Virus record (IMG/VR): IMGVR_UViG_3300030098_006179
Location: 1 to 26,731 of that record
Strand: one strand, 5' to 3'
Origin: a virus
DNA: 26,731 bases
Shown: positions 6,631 to 13,102 of the stretch, piece by piece
Layout of the letters: every line of letters begins with the position of its first letter
Numbering within the stretch: the stretch's first letter is position 1
The notes under the pieces: model-generated
Databases searched by the model: none
What the model was told of the DNA's origin: nothing
Seen by the model: only the letters and a program-made list of their open reading frames with translations
Translations under genes and position numbers: made by a program

Positions 6631-6645
6631 TAAGAAAGTTAAGAC

Positions 6646-6828
6646 ATGAAAACCTACAAGACATATCAAGCACGGAACGCGGTCAAGGCTGCGTTGGTCA
6701 CCAACCACATCAAAGCTGGCAAGAAGCAAGGCCAGACTCATGCAGAGGCCAAGGCTGAAGCCTACCGTCTGCACAACATCAAGGCGGCACTGCCGATCTT
6801 AGAAAAACATTTTAGCTGGCAAGGCTAG
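6646..6828 (+). CDS. Small basic hypothetical protein
   Basis: 60 residues, Ala/Lys-rich, probably helical (KQGQTHAEAKAEAYRLHNIK). No family recognised. Own promoter upstream; the next gene has its own promoter. Confidence 0.65.
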   Translation: MKTYKTYQARNAVKAALVTNHIKAGKKQGQTHAEAKAEAYRLHNIKAALPILEKHFSWQG

Positions 6829-6835
6829 AATGTAA

Positions 6836-6864
6836 TTGACAAGAACCTAGATTATTACTATTAT
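6836..6864 (+). promoter_or_regulatory. Sigma-70-like promoter, leaderless type
   Basis: TTGACA (6836-6841), 17 bp, TATTAT (6859-6864), then 6 nt to ATG 6871. Fixes the start of the DUF932 gene. Confidence 0.88.
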
Positions 6865-6870
6865 TGACTT

Positions 6871-7779
6871 ATGCCTATAACAGCTAAACAAGAAACGGGC
6901 GCGGCGTATGACTTCCGCGTGAATCAAGTTGAGTTCAACAACCCAGTAAATGGGGAGAAGACTGGACTATTTGCCAACATCCGACAGGACAACAACGAGA
7001 TTTTGGGAGTTGTGTCCAAGCGGTATTCAATTGTAAACAACAGCGACATTTTGGGACGCGCTGACTCTGCTCTTGAGGCTGCGGGTATGCCTTACAAGCG
7101 CAACGTGTACACCCTTGAGGGTGGACGCAAGATGAAAGCGTACTACGACATTGGCGTAGATGAGGAAGGAAAGGTCATCAACGAGGCCATGACCCGCAAG
7201 GTTGCCAAAGGTGACATTATGGGCTTCCGTTTGATTGCCCAGAATTCCTTTGACCGCACTCTGCGCGTGTCTTTTGCGCTGGGTTTAATCCGATTGGTTT
7301 GCACCAACGGCATGACCACTATGGAAAAAGAGATTTCCATGATTAAGAAGCACTCCCAAAGTTTTAACTTGGATGACTTCATTGCTGGTGATGCTTTGGA
7401 AACTGCAATCAAACGCTTGGACAACAGCGTGAACGTGTACAAGCTACTGGCTGACCAAGAGGTATCTCAAGAGCAAGGCTTGAGCATCCTTAACAACCTG
7501 ACCACTCCACGCTTCAAGAAAGTGTTGAGCGAGAAGGCCCGTGAAGGTGTTGCCCGTATCTGGAACAACCCAACGCACGACGAGGATGCAGACCGCAACC
7601 TGTACAACCTCAACAACGCCGTGACTCAGTACTTCACGCACGAACAGGATTCAGTGGAGTACGCTCAACGTAGCAGCAAGCGAGTGCTTGAATACTTTGA
7701 GCAAGCCGCGCACTCTGGCAAGGAAGGCAAGACCTTCACCGCCCTCACCAAGAATGAGGAAATCACAGTGGTAGAATAA
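6871..7779 (+). CDS. DUF932 family protein
   Basis: 302 residues, typical length for the phage/plasmid DUF932 group. Supporting segments are the N-terminal core (NNEILGVVSKRYSIVNN, residues 42-58), the long segment around GDIMGFRLIAQNSFDRTLRV, and the conserved-looking LVCTNGMTT (about 142-150). No enzymatic motif. Members occur widely on phages and plasmids and have no settled function. Leaderless start set by the promoter; strong terminator 15 nt after the stop, so monocistronic. Confidence 0.78.
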   Translation: MPITAKQETGAAYDFRVNQVEFNNPVNGEKTGLFANIRQDNNEILGVVSKRYSIVNNSDILGRADSALEAAGMPYKRNVYTLEGGRKMKAYYDIGVDEEGKVINEAMTRKVAKGDIMGFRLIAQNSFDRTLRVSFALGLIRLVCTNGMTTMEKEISMIKKHSQSFNLDDFIAGDALETAIKRLDNSVNVYKLLADQEVSQEQGLSILNNLTTPRFKKVLSEKAREGVARIWNNPTHDEDADRNLYNLNNAVTQYFTHEQDSVEYAQRSSKRVLEYFEQAAHSGKEGKTFTALTKNEEITVVE

Positions 7780-7793
7780 TCCACTCTTTAAAT

Positions 7794-7824
7794 ATCCCTC
7801 GCCTACGGGCGGGGGATTTTTTTT
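7794..7824 (+). terminator. Rho-independent terminator with UACG tetraloop
   Basis: ATCCCTCGCC (7794-7803), TACG loop, GGCGGGGGAT (7808-7817), then eight T. Confidence 0.92.
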
Positions 7825-7850
7825 GCCATCACGAAAATTTTCCCCTTGAC

Positions 7851-7889
7851 TTTTTGGCACGCGGCGGGCAGCGGGCGGCGTGCCAAAAA
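7851..7889. repeat. 39-bp repeat hairpin, copy 2
   Basis: TTTTTGGCACG, 17-nt centre with GCAGC, CGTGCCAAAAA; preceded directly by TTGAC. Lies between a terminator and the next promoter. Confidence 0.88.
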
Positions 7890-7897
7890 AGTTTTTG

Positions 7898-7926
7898 TTG
7901 ACTCGGTTGCAGATTTTGTTTATTAT
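7898..7926 (+). promoter_or_regulatory. Sigma-70-like promoter, leaderless type
   Basis: TTGACT (7898-7903), 17 bp, TATTAT (7921-7926), TAGGAT, ATG 7933. Confidence 0.88.
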
Positions 7927-7932
7927 TAGGAT

Positions 7933-8475
7933 ATGTTAACCAGAGAACAGTCAAAGAAAATGTTTAAGCGCGAAGTGTACCGCAACCTTCACTTCAGAGA
8001 CGAGGTTGTTTATTCCGTGCGTAAGGATGGACTTGTTGAGGGACACGCTCTTTGTCATGTAATGGATGGAGTTACCTTCAGTGTTGGCCCCAAGGGGAAT
8101 CAACGTGTGCGTGACGAGCAGCGCAAAAATGTTCACGCTGTTATCCGTGGTCACGTTATCAATGCCGTTTGGTATGACGAGGAAGAATTAGATTTTGCCA
8201 AGAGTGCCGCCAAAGATCTAGCGAAAATTGAGATGTGTGGTGTGCCTGTAAGCCAAAACACAGATGTAAGTGACTTGGATGACCCACGCGCTTGGGAGCC
8301 TATGTATAAATGGGTAGAGGTTAAGTATAACCCTTATAAGTTCAAGAGTTTTGTTGCTGTTGATGGTGATAAACTTACTCCTATCTTTAACGCCCGTAAG
8401 GTTGTTATTTATAGTGAAGACAACAAGTCCAAAGTTATGGCAATGATTCCAATTGAAAAAAGTGACAAAAACTAG
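7933..8475 (+). CDS. Hypothetical protein, 180 aa
   Basis: Soluble, Lys- and Val-rich with mixed charge. N-terminal half alternates short beta-like segments (VVYSVRKDGLVEGHALCHV), the C-terminal end is KVMAMIPIEKSDKN. No metal or nucleotide motif seen and no family recognised. The start is set by the promoter 6 nt upstream. The next promoter begins at the stop codon. Confidence 0.7.
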   Translation: MLTREQSKKMFKREVYRNLHFRDEVVYSVRKDGLVEGHALCHVMDGVTFSVGPKGNQRVRDEQRKNVHAVIRGHVINAVWYDEEELDFAKSAAKDLAKIEMCGVPVSQNTDVSDLDDPRAWEPMYKWVEVKYNPYKFKSFVAVDGDKLTPIFNARKVVIYSEDNKSKVMAMIPIEKSDKN

Positions 8476-8504
8476 TTGACTCAAATTTAAATCCCGACTA
8501 TTAT
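8476..8504 (+). promoter_or_regulatory. Sigma-70-like promoter
   Basis: TTGACT (8476-8481), 17 bp, TATTAT (8499-8504), 9 nt to ATG 8514. Confidence 0.85.
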
Positions 8505-8513
8505 TAAAAAACG

Positions 8514-8705
8514 ATGAGCATGAAAGATATACAAAACGGCTCACTCTACGTGAATCAGACTAACAATCAGATTCTCCGAGTGCGAAGCAAGGCGAACAGC
8601 AACAGCGTTCTTGCTACTTATGAAGATGACGGTGCAGTTGCCGCCGTACCAGTAGCACAACTGCGTGTTGCTAGTGAAGATGAGGTTAATGGGTTCCTAG
8701 CGTAA
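8514..8705 (+). CDS. Small SH3-like hypothetical protein
   Basis: 63 residues, beta-rich pattern: NGSLYVNQTNNQILRVRSK then VLATYEDDGAVAAVPVAQLRVA. The motif G-(S/A)-(L/I)-Y-(V/L)-N with a following I-R-V recurs in the gene at 15952, so the two are likely paralogs. Function unknown. A 553-bp stretch without a gene follows. Confidence 0.65.
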   Translation: MSMKDIQNGSLYVNQTNNQILRVRSKANSNSVLATYEDDGAVAAVPVAQLRVASEDEVNGFLA

Positions 8706-8724
8706 AAACCCAATTCGATTTTTG

Positions 8725-9121
8725 ACAATTTGCTGGGAGACGAAAAACAGTCTTGGCAAGCCTAACGTAGCGAATGAGGTACGCGCCTCATTAGGGACGA
8801 GGAAGCACCAGCAGAACAATTTGGAACAGCGACGGTTGTTCCAACGGCATGTAGCGTAACAATGGTTTACAAGAGCCATAGCGCACCGAAACAAGAGGCA
8901 GGAGTCCATCAAACTCTGGGAGCCGAGTAGCACAGTCCGTAAGGGCGCAGCTATGATGTGAGTAGGGTACGAAATGTTGTAGGGTTAATGAACTTGATCT
9001 TGGCCCGAGAGTAGTTGCAGGTATTCAAGAAGTCCTGTCATGCCACTAATTTTCTCGCAATAACGCGGGAATAAACAAAAAAGGACTGTGTGGGAATCAC
9101 AGAAAGGCTGAGAACATGCCG
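8725..9121 (+). ncRNA. Candidate large structured RNA, about 400 nt
   Basis: No convincing reading frame on either strand, yet many stems: TGCTGG (8731-8736)/CCAGCA (8808-8813); CCTAA (8761-8765)/TTAGG (8791-8795) stacked on TGAGG/CCTCA; TTGGAACA (8821-8828)/TGTTCCAA (8837-8844); ATGGTT (8862-8867)/AGCCAT (8874-8879); CATAGC (8877-8882)/GCTATG (8950-8955); AGTCCT (9031-9036)/AGGACT (9082-9087) enclosing TTCTCGC/GCGGGAA; CTGTG/CACAG near 9086-9103; and a long-range closing helix CGGCATG (8845-8851)/CATGCCG (9115-9121). Base composition is more GC-balanced than nearby spacers. I compared it with RNase P RNA, tmRNA and intron cores and found no match. Exact ends are estimates, and no clear promoter is seen. 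Confidence 0.6.
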
Positions 9122-9139
9122 AAAAAAACTTCCCTTTAC

Positions 9140-9178
9140 TTTTTGGCACGAGGCGCGCAGCCGATCCCGTGCCAAAAA
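9140..9178. repeat. 39-bp repeat hairpin, copy 3
   Basis: TTTTTGGCACG, 17-nt centre with GCAGC, CGTGCCAAAAA, then TTTTTT. Could terminate the upstream structured RNA. Confidence 0.88.
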
Positions 9179-9223
9179 TTTTTTGCTTGACATGCCTGAC
9201 TGAATTTTAATTAAAAAAAAAGT

Positions 9224-9252
9224 TTGACGAGCACGCAAAACAGAGGTAAGAT
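9224..9252 (+). promoter_or_regulatory. Sigma-70-like promoter, leaderless type
   Basis: TTGACG (9224-9229), 17 bp, TAAGAT (9247-9252), TAGGAC, ATG 9259. Confidence 0.82.
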
Positions 9253-9258
9253 TAGGAC

Positions 9259-9978
9259 ATGTTAAACCTACTGAAGTTTGGAGAGCCTAACGCGAAGCTC
9301 AAGAAAATGACAAAGAAGCTTGGACTCAAGCTCATCACCTTTACCCTTCCTGCAGGGTGGACTTGCCCCGGTGCAAAGGATTGTTTATCACGAGCAGACC
9401 GAGTGACCGGGAAAGTCACAGACGGAGCAGACACGGAGTTCCGTTGCTTCATGGCTAGCGCAGAAGCGCGTAGTCCATCATTAAGAAAAAACGTTTGGCA
9501 CAACCTTGGATTGATCAAGGACGCATTAGTTGACGGCGTGGATGTTTGCGCGGATCTTATTTGCGCCAGCTTGCCAAGCAAGTTTGACGTTGTGCGTGTT
9601 CACGTTGGTGGCGATTATTTCAACAAGGAATATTTGCAAGCGTGGATTGAAGTTGCCAAGCGCAACCCCGACAAAGTTTTTTACTCTTACAGCAAAAGCT
9701 TGCACCTCTTCAAGCAATTTGCTCTTCCCGAAAACCTTGTGTTGACTGCCTCCCGTGGTGGTAAGTTTGACGATCTTATTGACGTCCACGGATGGAAAGA
9801 AGCCGTTGTTGTTTATAGTGAAGAAGAAGCCAACGAGCTTGTTTTAGAAATTGACCACGACGACACCCACGCAGCGTTTGGCAACGATCACTTTGCTTTG
9901 CTTATTCACGGCACACAACCTAAAGGTAGTGCGGCGAGTATTGCCTTGCAAAAGTTAAAGAAAGCGAGTAAACTATAA
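9259..9978 (+). CDS. Gp88-like phage protein
   Basis: 239 residues, matching the family I know from mycobacteriophage gp88 and many other phages. Diagnostic pieces in order: LPAGWTCPGAKDCLSRAD (31-46, with C36 and C42), GKVTDGADTEFRCFMASAEA, VRVHVGGDYFNKEYLQAW (about 112-129), DKVFYSYSKSL, LPENLVLTASRGGKFDDLI, and a C-terminal block ending FALLIHGTQPKGSAA. The conserved Cys residues and the VHVGGD segment suggest a metal-binding or radical-type fold, but no function is established. Leaderless start set by the promoter. Family call firm, role unknown. Confidence 0.8.
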   Translation: MLNLLKFGEPNAKLKKMTKKLGLKLITFTLPAGWTCPGAKDCLSRADRVTGKVTDGADTEFRCFMASAEARSPSLRKNVWHNLGLIKDALVDGVDVCADLICASLPSKFDVVRVHVGGDYFNKEYLQAWIEVAKRNPDKVFYSYSKSLHLFKQFALPENLVLTASRGGKFDDLIDVHGWKEAVVVYSEEEANELVLEIDHDDTHAAFGNDHFALLIHGTQPKGSAASIALQKLKKASKL

Positions 9979-9992
9979 AAACATCATGAAAC

Positions 9993-10067
9993 ATGGTAGA
10001 GACATTATTAATCATAGCGGGTATCATAGCACTAAACGTGTTCATCATAAACATAATAGAAGGATAA
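9993..10067 (+). CDS. 24-residue membrane micropeptide (putative)
   Basis: MVETLLIIAGIIAL...INIIEG, almost entirely one hydrophobic helix. A competing 30-codon basic frame starts at 9986 in another phase, so the choice is uncertain. It resembles in size and shape the peptide at 15010. Could be a small membrane effector; function unknown. Confidence 0.4.
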   Translation: MVETLLIIAGIIALNVFIINIIEG

Positions 10068-10117
10068 AGTATAAATAGTTGGTGTGTTCATAATAAAATA
10101 GTAGGCTAACATAAAAG

Positions 10118-10150
10118 AACGGCGAGGTCTTCGGGTCTCGTCGTTTTTTT
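10118..10150 (+). terminator. Strong Rho-independent terminator with UUCG tetraloop
   Basis: AACGGCGAGGTC (10118-10129), TTCG, GGTCTCGTCGTT (10134-10145) and a T tract. The C(UUCG)G loop is a classic stable hairpin cap. Confidence 0.93.
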
Positions 10151-10172
10151 GTAGCTATAAATAACTCCATAA

Positions 10173-10214
10173 ATAATAACAAATAAACTTTGCCATATAT
10201 AATAACAAATAAAC
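10173..10214. repeat. Two 16-nt direct repeats in AT-rich spacer
   Basis: ATAATAACAAATAAAC at 10173-10188 and 10199-10214. The surrounding 10150-10265 is AT-rich with no gene. Confidence 0.6.
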
Positions 10215-10272
10215 CTAATAATATAATAATAATAAATAATAATATTTTTCCTTTCGCATTTTTGCCTTGACA

Positions 10273-10311
10273 TTTTTGGCACGCGGCGCGCTGCCCGCCC
10301 CGTGCCAAAAA
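10273..10311. repeat. 39-bp repeat hairpin, copy 4
   Basis: TTTTTGGCACG, 17-nt centre with GCTGC (opposite orientation of the centre), CGTGCCAAAAA; preceded by TTGACA. Confidence 0.88.
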
Positions 10312-10359
10312 GCAAGAATATTCGCAAAAAACTTTTTTCATTTTTTTTCGTTTTTGTGC

Positions 10360-10387
10360 TTGCGTTTTTCTGCCAAGTCTGTATAAT
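10360..10387 (+). promoter_or_regulatory. Promoter, leaderless type
   Basis: TTGCGT (10360-10365), 16 bp, TATAAT (10382-10387), 6 nt, ATG 10394. The whole 10327-10393 stretch is similar to 13848-13913, including TTTTCTGCC in the spacer. Confidence 0.85.
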
Positions 10388-10393
10388 GCTTGC

Positions 10394-10627
10394 ATGAACA
10401 TTACAGGACAGAGGATTTTAATCAGCCCCAACAGCAAAGCTACCACACGCACCAAAAACCGCATCCGTGAGCATGGCGCAAAGGGATTCATTCTGGAACG
10501 CCGCAACGACAACGCTTTCCCCCCGATGTGGCTTGTCCGTGCATCCGATGGCTGGATGGGTTGGCTGGCAAAAGAAGAATTTCACTTGGAAGCTTGGGGC
10601 GAAGAATTTTTTGTAGAAAAGTTTTAG
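10394..10627 (+). CDS. Small hypothetical protein, possible SH3/KOW-like fold
   Basis: 77 residues: short beta segments (GQRILISPNSKATTRTKNRIREHGAKG at the N terminus is basic) followed by PPMWLVRASDGWMGWLAKEEF. Trp-rich C-terminal half. The pattern suggests a small beta-barrel that might bind nucleic acid, which is a guess. Leaderless start. The stop TAG lies at the edge of the palindromic element at 10627. Confidence 0.65.
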   Translation: MNITGQRILISPNSKATTRTKNRIREHGAKGFILERRNDNAFPPMWLVRASDGWMGWLAKEEFHLEAWGEEFFVEKF

Positions 10628-10663
10628 GTAGGACTGCGGATGTCCCACCTCGTATGATAGGAT
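10627..10663 (+). promoter_or_regulatory. Palindromic -35 element, copy A
   Basis: GGTAGGAC (10627-10634), TGCGGAT, GTCCCACC (10642-10649), one mismatch between arms. With the 8-bp gap seen in the other copies, the -10 would be TAGGAT (10658-10663); TATGAT at 10653 is an alternative. Precedes the gene at 10673. Confidence 0.7.
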
Positions 10664-10672
10664 ATATTTATT

Positions 10673-10840
10673 ATGATGATAGAAGATCACGAAGTAAAAG
10701 TAGGCGACGAAGTGCGCGTAGGAATGCAACTAATGATAGTTGACGAGATCACAGACTATGACACCGTGGTGGTGATTGACCAAGACGGTGGCGAACTTGA
10801 ACTAACAGAAAACGAGATTGACGTTTTTATCAACCAATGA
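10673..10840 (+). CDS. Small acidic SH3-like hypothetical protein
   Basis: 55 residues (MMIEDHEVKVGDEVRVGMQL...), alternating beta pattern and acidic C-terminal half. VKVGDEVRVG resembles the first strands of small SH3-like or YodC-type proteins. ATG 10673 or 10676; no Shine-Dalgarno site. Stop overlaps the next start (ATGA), so it is coupled to the ArfA-like gene. Confidence 0.65.
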   Translation: MMIEDHEVKVGDEVRVGMQLMIVDEITDYDTVVVIDQDGGELELTENEIDVFINQ

Positions 10841-10986
10841 AAGGCGCAAAGAATATGAAAAACAAACAACCCAAAGCAAGGGTAAACCCTCAAGGCTACA
10901 TGGGCAGCGCGTCCCGTGAGCATAGTGTGAAAAAGGGCAAAGGCTCTTACAAGCGCAACCCCAAGCACAAGGGTAATTGTGAATAA
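10837..10986 (+). CDS. ArfA-like ribosome rescue protein (putative)
   Basis: 49 residues, highly basic. Residues 32-49 (KKGKGSYKRNPKHKGNCE) closely follow the ArfA signature KKGKGSYxRxxKH, the part that enters the empty mRNA channel of a stalled ribosome. ArfA recruits RF2 to release stalled chains as a backup to tmRNA. The N-terminal part of E. coli ArfA that contacts RF2 is not recognisable here, so this protein could use a different partner or only block the channel. Starts by ATGA overlap with the upstream gene. A small hairpin plus T tract begins 6 nt after the stop; in E. coli, arfA expression depends on such a hairpin near its end. The same phage carries a tmRNA at 21537. Confidence 0.55.
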   Translation: MKGAKNMKNKQPKARVNPQGYMGSASREHSVKKGKGSYKRNPKHKGNCE

Positions 10987-10992
10987 CTTTTT

Positions 10993-11012
10993 ATCGTAGA
11001 AACGATTTTTTT
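10993..11012 (+). terminator. Weak Rho-independent terminator
   Basis: ATCGT, AGAA loop, ACGAT (10993-11006) followed by seven T ending at the next ATG. Short stem, so efficiency is doubtful. Confidence 0.5.
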
Positions 11013-11465
11013 ATGAGAGACTTACAGCAGATGAAACAATTGAAACTAACACAGAAGAACTGCGGCACACGCATTGCGGTTGGACTCCACGGCGACACTC
11101 AAAGCATCACCGAGCGATTCAATTCCTTTTGGAATCACGGCGCGACTGATGGCGAGTTGCATTGGTTAACTGATGGCAACGCTTATTTTTGGACTACCGA
11201 AAAGGATTTGGAAAAGGCAGTCTTTAACGCGACTCTGTTTGAGCTTTGGAACAAGCGTCCAGAGTTGGAAGAAGATGACAAACAACCAGAAGCAGAGGCG
11301 ATTGCCAAGCGCATTGCCAATGACCGCCTTGCCAAGATTGAGAACAACCCGCAGTTGCTTAACTTTAACAAAGCGGTTTCTATTGCAAACCTAGACTGCT
11401 ACGCAATGGGAAGTATTACAGCAGAAAAACCAGACAGTGATTATTCAAACAGGGAGACTCTATAA
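11013..11465 (+). CDS. Hypothetical protein, 150 aa
   Basis: N-terminal basic segment, then WNHGATDGELHWLTDGNAYFWTTEKDLEKA, an acidic linker and a helical stretch EAEAIAKRIANDRLAKIENNP. No family recognised. ATG 11013 directly follows the T tract of the preceding hairpin; ATG 11031 is an alternative. Stop and next start share one base (TAATG). Confidence 0.65.
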   Translation: MRDLQQMKQLKLTQKNCGTRIAVGLHGDTQSITERFNSFWNHGATDGELHWLTDGNAYFWTTEKDLEKAVFNATLFELWNKRPELEEDDKQPEAEAIAKRIANDRLAKIENNPQLLNFNKAVSIANLDCYAMGSITAEKPDSDYSNRETL

Positions 11466-11701
11466 TGATTAACGCAAACACAAAACACCGTTTGAAAATG
11501 AAACGCCTTGCAGCTATACAAAACAAGCCGCGAGTCACCAATGATGACTTTGACGTTATCATTATGGCTGTATCCATTGGCGAAAGTTTGCCAGAGTGCC
11601 AGAGAATTATGCGCTCTGCCATGCACAACAGAGAGAGAGGAACTACCGTGGCGCACTTTGAGGTGCTGGCGAAAGTTTTTCAAAAATGTACAAACCTATA
11701 A
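11465..11701 (+). CDS. Small hypothetical protein
   Basis: 78 residues, basic N terminus (MINANTKHRLKMKRLAAIQNK), two Cys, helical. Coupled to the upstream gene through TAATG. Not recognised. Confidence 0.6.
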   Translation: MINANTKHRLKMKRLAAIQNKPRVTNDDFDVIIMAVSIGESLPECQRIMRSAMHNRERGTTVAHFEVLAKVFQKCTNL

Positions 11702-11714
11702 GATTATTATAATT

Positions 11715-11909
11715 ATGGAAATCACTAGAACATCAATCCACTCCGGTATCACCCGCACTCTAACCCTTGACGTAACCGCCGAGGAAATTGCCACTTGGAA
11801 AGCTGGCGAGCTAATCCAAAGCGCCATGCCCCGACTCAATGCCGACGAGCGCGAGTTTATTAAAACTGGCATTACCGCAGAGGAGTGGCAGGAAATCTTT
11901 GCGGATTAA
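11715..11909 (+). CDS. Small conserved-looking phage protein
   Basis: 64 residues: ITRTLTLDVTAEEIATWKAG, IQSAMPRLNADEREFIKTG, ITAEEWQEIF. This LDVT-W-G-L-Q-A-P-L-EREF-TG-EEW layout is one I recall from many small phage and bacterial proteins of unknown function. A longer upstream frame exists but the internal ATG 11715 gives the family-like N terminus and removes overlap with the gene before. TATTAT/TATAAT boxes lie within 11705-11713. Confidence 0.7.
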   Translation: MEITRTSIHSGITRTLTLDVTAEEIATWKAGELIQSAMPRLNADEREFIKTGITAEEWQEIFAD

Positions 11910-11918
11910 CCGCTTGAC

Positions 11919-11957
11919 TTTTTGGCACGGGGCGCGCAGCCCGCCGCGTGCCAATTT
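11919..11957. repeat. 39-bp repeat hairpin, copy 5
   Basis: TTTTTGGCACG, 17-nt centre with GCAGC, CGTGCCAATTT followed by TTTT; preceded by TTGAC. The 8-bp inner stem with a T tract would also work as a terminator. Confidence 0.87.
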
Positions 11958-11987
11958 TTTTGTGAATAACTTTTTGCAGAAACAGGG

Positions 11988-12016
11988 TTGACAAACAACC
12001 AAAACTCTTGTATATT
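11988..12016 (+). promoter_or_regulatory. Sigma-70-like promoter, leaderless type
   Basis: TTGACA (11988-11993), 17 bp, TATATT (12011-12016), 6 nt, ATG 12023. A TGTGAATAACTTTTT motif lies at 11961-11975. Confidence 0.87.
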
Positions 12017-12022
12017 ATAAAC

Positions 12023-12226
12023 ATGATGAACGACATGATGCCAACCATTGAAGAGACCGCCTCCCTTGACATCCTCGCGCAGATTGAGCATGAGGAGTGG
12101 GAGCGGGGCAACGAACAGCGCGAACGCTGGGAGGGTCTTGAGGCCATTCACGGGCCATTCCTGAAACCCGACGAAGCGGCTCTGGTTTGCCGCATGGCGG
12201 CACACGTTGCCAAGGTAACAGCTTAA
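12023..12226 (+). CDS. Small acidic hypothetical protein
   Basis: 67 residues (MMNDMMPTIEETASL...), helical, many Glu and Trp (EEWERGNEQRERWEGLEA). The frame extends 5 codons upstream, but the promoter places the start at ATG 12023. Not recognised. Confidence 0.68.
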   Translation: MMNDMMPTIEETASLDILAQIEHEEWERGNEQRERWEGLEAIHGPFLKPDEAALVCRMAAHVAKVTA

Positions 12227-12238
12227 CATTATGGGCCA

Positions 12239-12271
12239 GCGCGATGGCCTTGGAAATCGCGCCCTTATTAT
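12239..12271 (+). promoter_or_regulatory. Palindrome plus -10 box before a leaderless start
   Basis: GCGCGAT (12239-12245) and ATCGCGC (12256-12262), perfect 7-bp arms with a 10-nt loop, then TATTAT (12266-12271), 6 nt, ATG 12278. The palindrome covers the -35 position, and no TTGACA-like box is present. Could be an operator, or a weak terminator of the gene before. Confidence 0.6.
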
Positions 12272-12277
12272 ATCATT

Positions 12278-12502
12278 ATGATTGAATTAGGAATGGAGGT
12301 CATGGACCTTGACGGCTACCTTGGGGTAGTTGTTGCTTCCCCGCGTGGTGGCAAGTGGCTTGTTCAGAAAGAGAACGGTCACACCATCCGTGTGCGCGAA
12401 GAGCATATGCGCGAGTATGACCGCGAAATTGAGGACCGCATTTGCGGTGGCGAGGACTCCCCCGCCTACCTCAAGTGGTTAGAGAAGCGCGAGCTTGTGT
12501 AG
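12278..12502 (+). CDS. Small KOW/SH3-like hypothetical protein
   Basis: 74 residues. The first half (MEVMDLDGYLGVVVASPRGGKWLVQ) is a beta pattern typical of small SH3-like barrels, the second half is charged and helical. Start set by the -10 box 6 nt upstream; a strong terminator follows. Not recognised as a family. Confidence 0.68.
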   Translation: MIELGMEVMDLDGYLGVVVASPRGGKWLVQKENGHTIRVREEHMREYDREIEDRICGGEDSPAYLKWLEKRELV

Positions 12503-12508
12503 AATCAA

Positions 12509-12528
12509 CCCCCGCAAGGGGGCTTTTT
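12509..12528 (+). terminator. Rho-independent terminator with GCAA tetraloop
   Basis: CCCCC, GCAA, GGGGG, C, TTTTT. Confidence 0.92.
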
Positions 12529-12540
12529 GAATAATTTTTA

Positions 12541-12569
12541 TTGACTCAAACTTAAACTTTGATTAGTAT
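12541..12569 (+). promoter_or_regulatory. Sigma-70-like promoter
   Basis: TTGACT (12541-12546), 17 bp, TAGTAT (12564-12569), 10 nt before ATG 12580. Confidence 0.85.
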
Positions 12570-12579
12570 TAACAAAGAC

Positions 12580-13101
12580 ATGAAGAAAAACCTACAAGAC
12601 ATTGGTGGCATTATTTTTGATGCCTTTATCACTATTGCGATTGGAATTGTTATTCTTAACATTCTGGGCAGCGTCCTTGTTTCAACTGCGCTTGGAGCAG
12701 AGCAACCATTAACCAAAGACGAGCAGACGGTGGCTCTCACCTTGTTAGGCGAGGCGCGTGGCGAAAAACGGGCTGGCCTTTATGCCGTTGGGTGTGTGAT
12801 TCAACAGCGTTCACTAGAGCGTAAGTTGACTCCAGCGCAAGTGTGCTTGCAGCCCAAGCAGTTTTCCTGCTGGAACGACCGCAAGTATATGGACACAATG
12901 CGGCGTTTACTAGAAGCAAACACAGAACAAGCCAAGTATGCAAAGCTGCTTGCGCGTTCTATTTGCAAAGGTGACAGATTAGTGCAAAGTTTCACTGGCG
13001 AAGCTAATCACTATCATGCAACCTATGTAAAACCGTATTGGAGCAAAAAGTTTAAGCCAACAAAAAGGATAGGCAATCACATTTTTTACAAACTACCATA
13101 A
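12580..13101 (+). CDS. SleB-type cell wall hydrolase (putative endolysin)
   Basis: 173 residues from ATG 12580; an upstream in-frame TTG is inside the promoter. Residues 10-36 are one hydrophobic segment (signal peptide or signal anchor) ending near STALGA-EQ, so the enzyme is probably exported by Sec or held as a signal-arrest lysin. The catalytic domain follows: LTLLGEARGE (54-62, E58 the likely catalytic Glu), YAVGCVIQQRS, LTPAQVCLQPKQFSCWN, and a C-terminal ANHYHATYVKPYW and GNHIFYK, all typical of the Hydrolase_2/SleB lytic amidase or transglycosylase group. It likely degrades host peptidoglycan at lysis. First gene of a run continuing to 13797; no holin is identified next to it. Confidence 0.85.
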   Translation: MKKNLQDIGGIIFDAFITIAIGIVILNILGSVLVSTALGAEQPLTKDEQTVALTLLGEARGEKRAGLYAVGCVIQQRSLERKLTPAQVCLQPKQFSCWNDRKYMDTMRRLLEANTEQAKYAKLLARSICKGDRLVQSFTGEANHYHATYVKPYWSKKFKPTKRIGNHIFYKLP

Positions 13102-13102
13102 A

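Noticed and set aside
8697-8933. 78-residue minus-strand frame in the structured region
   Set aside because: Cys/Arg/Trp-rich, no ribosome binding site; the region is better explained by RNA stems.
8725-9121. RNase P RNA, group I or group II intron core
   Set aside because: CAGTCCGT and GAGGAAG fragments recall RNase P, but the conserved P4 strands and order are missing; no intron domain V or P7 core seen.
10045-10512. 155-residue minus-strand frame
   Set aside because: Runs through a terminator, AT-rich repeats and the 39-bp hairpin; residue usage is not protein-like.
12559-12579. TTG start extending the SleB hydrolase by 7 codons
   Set aside because: It lies inside the promoter; ATG 12580 gives a normal signal peptide.
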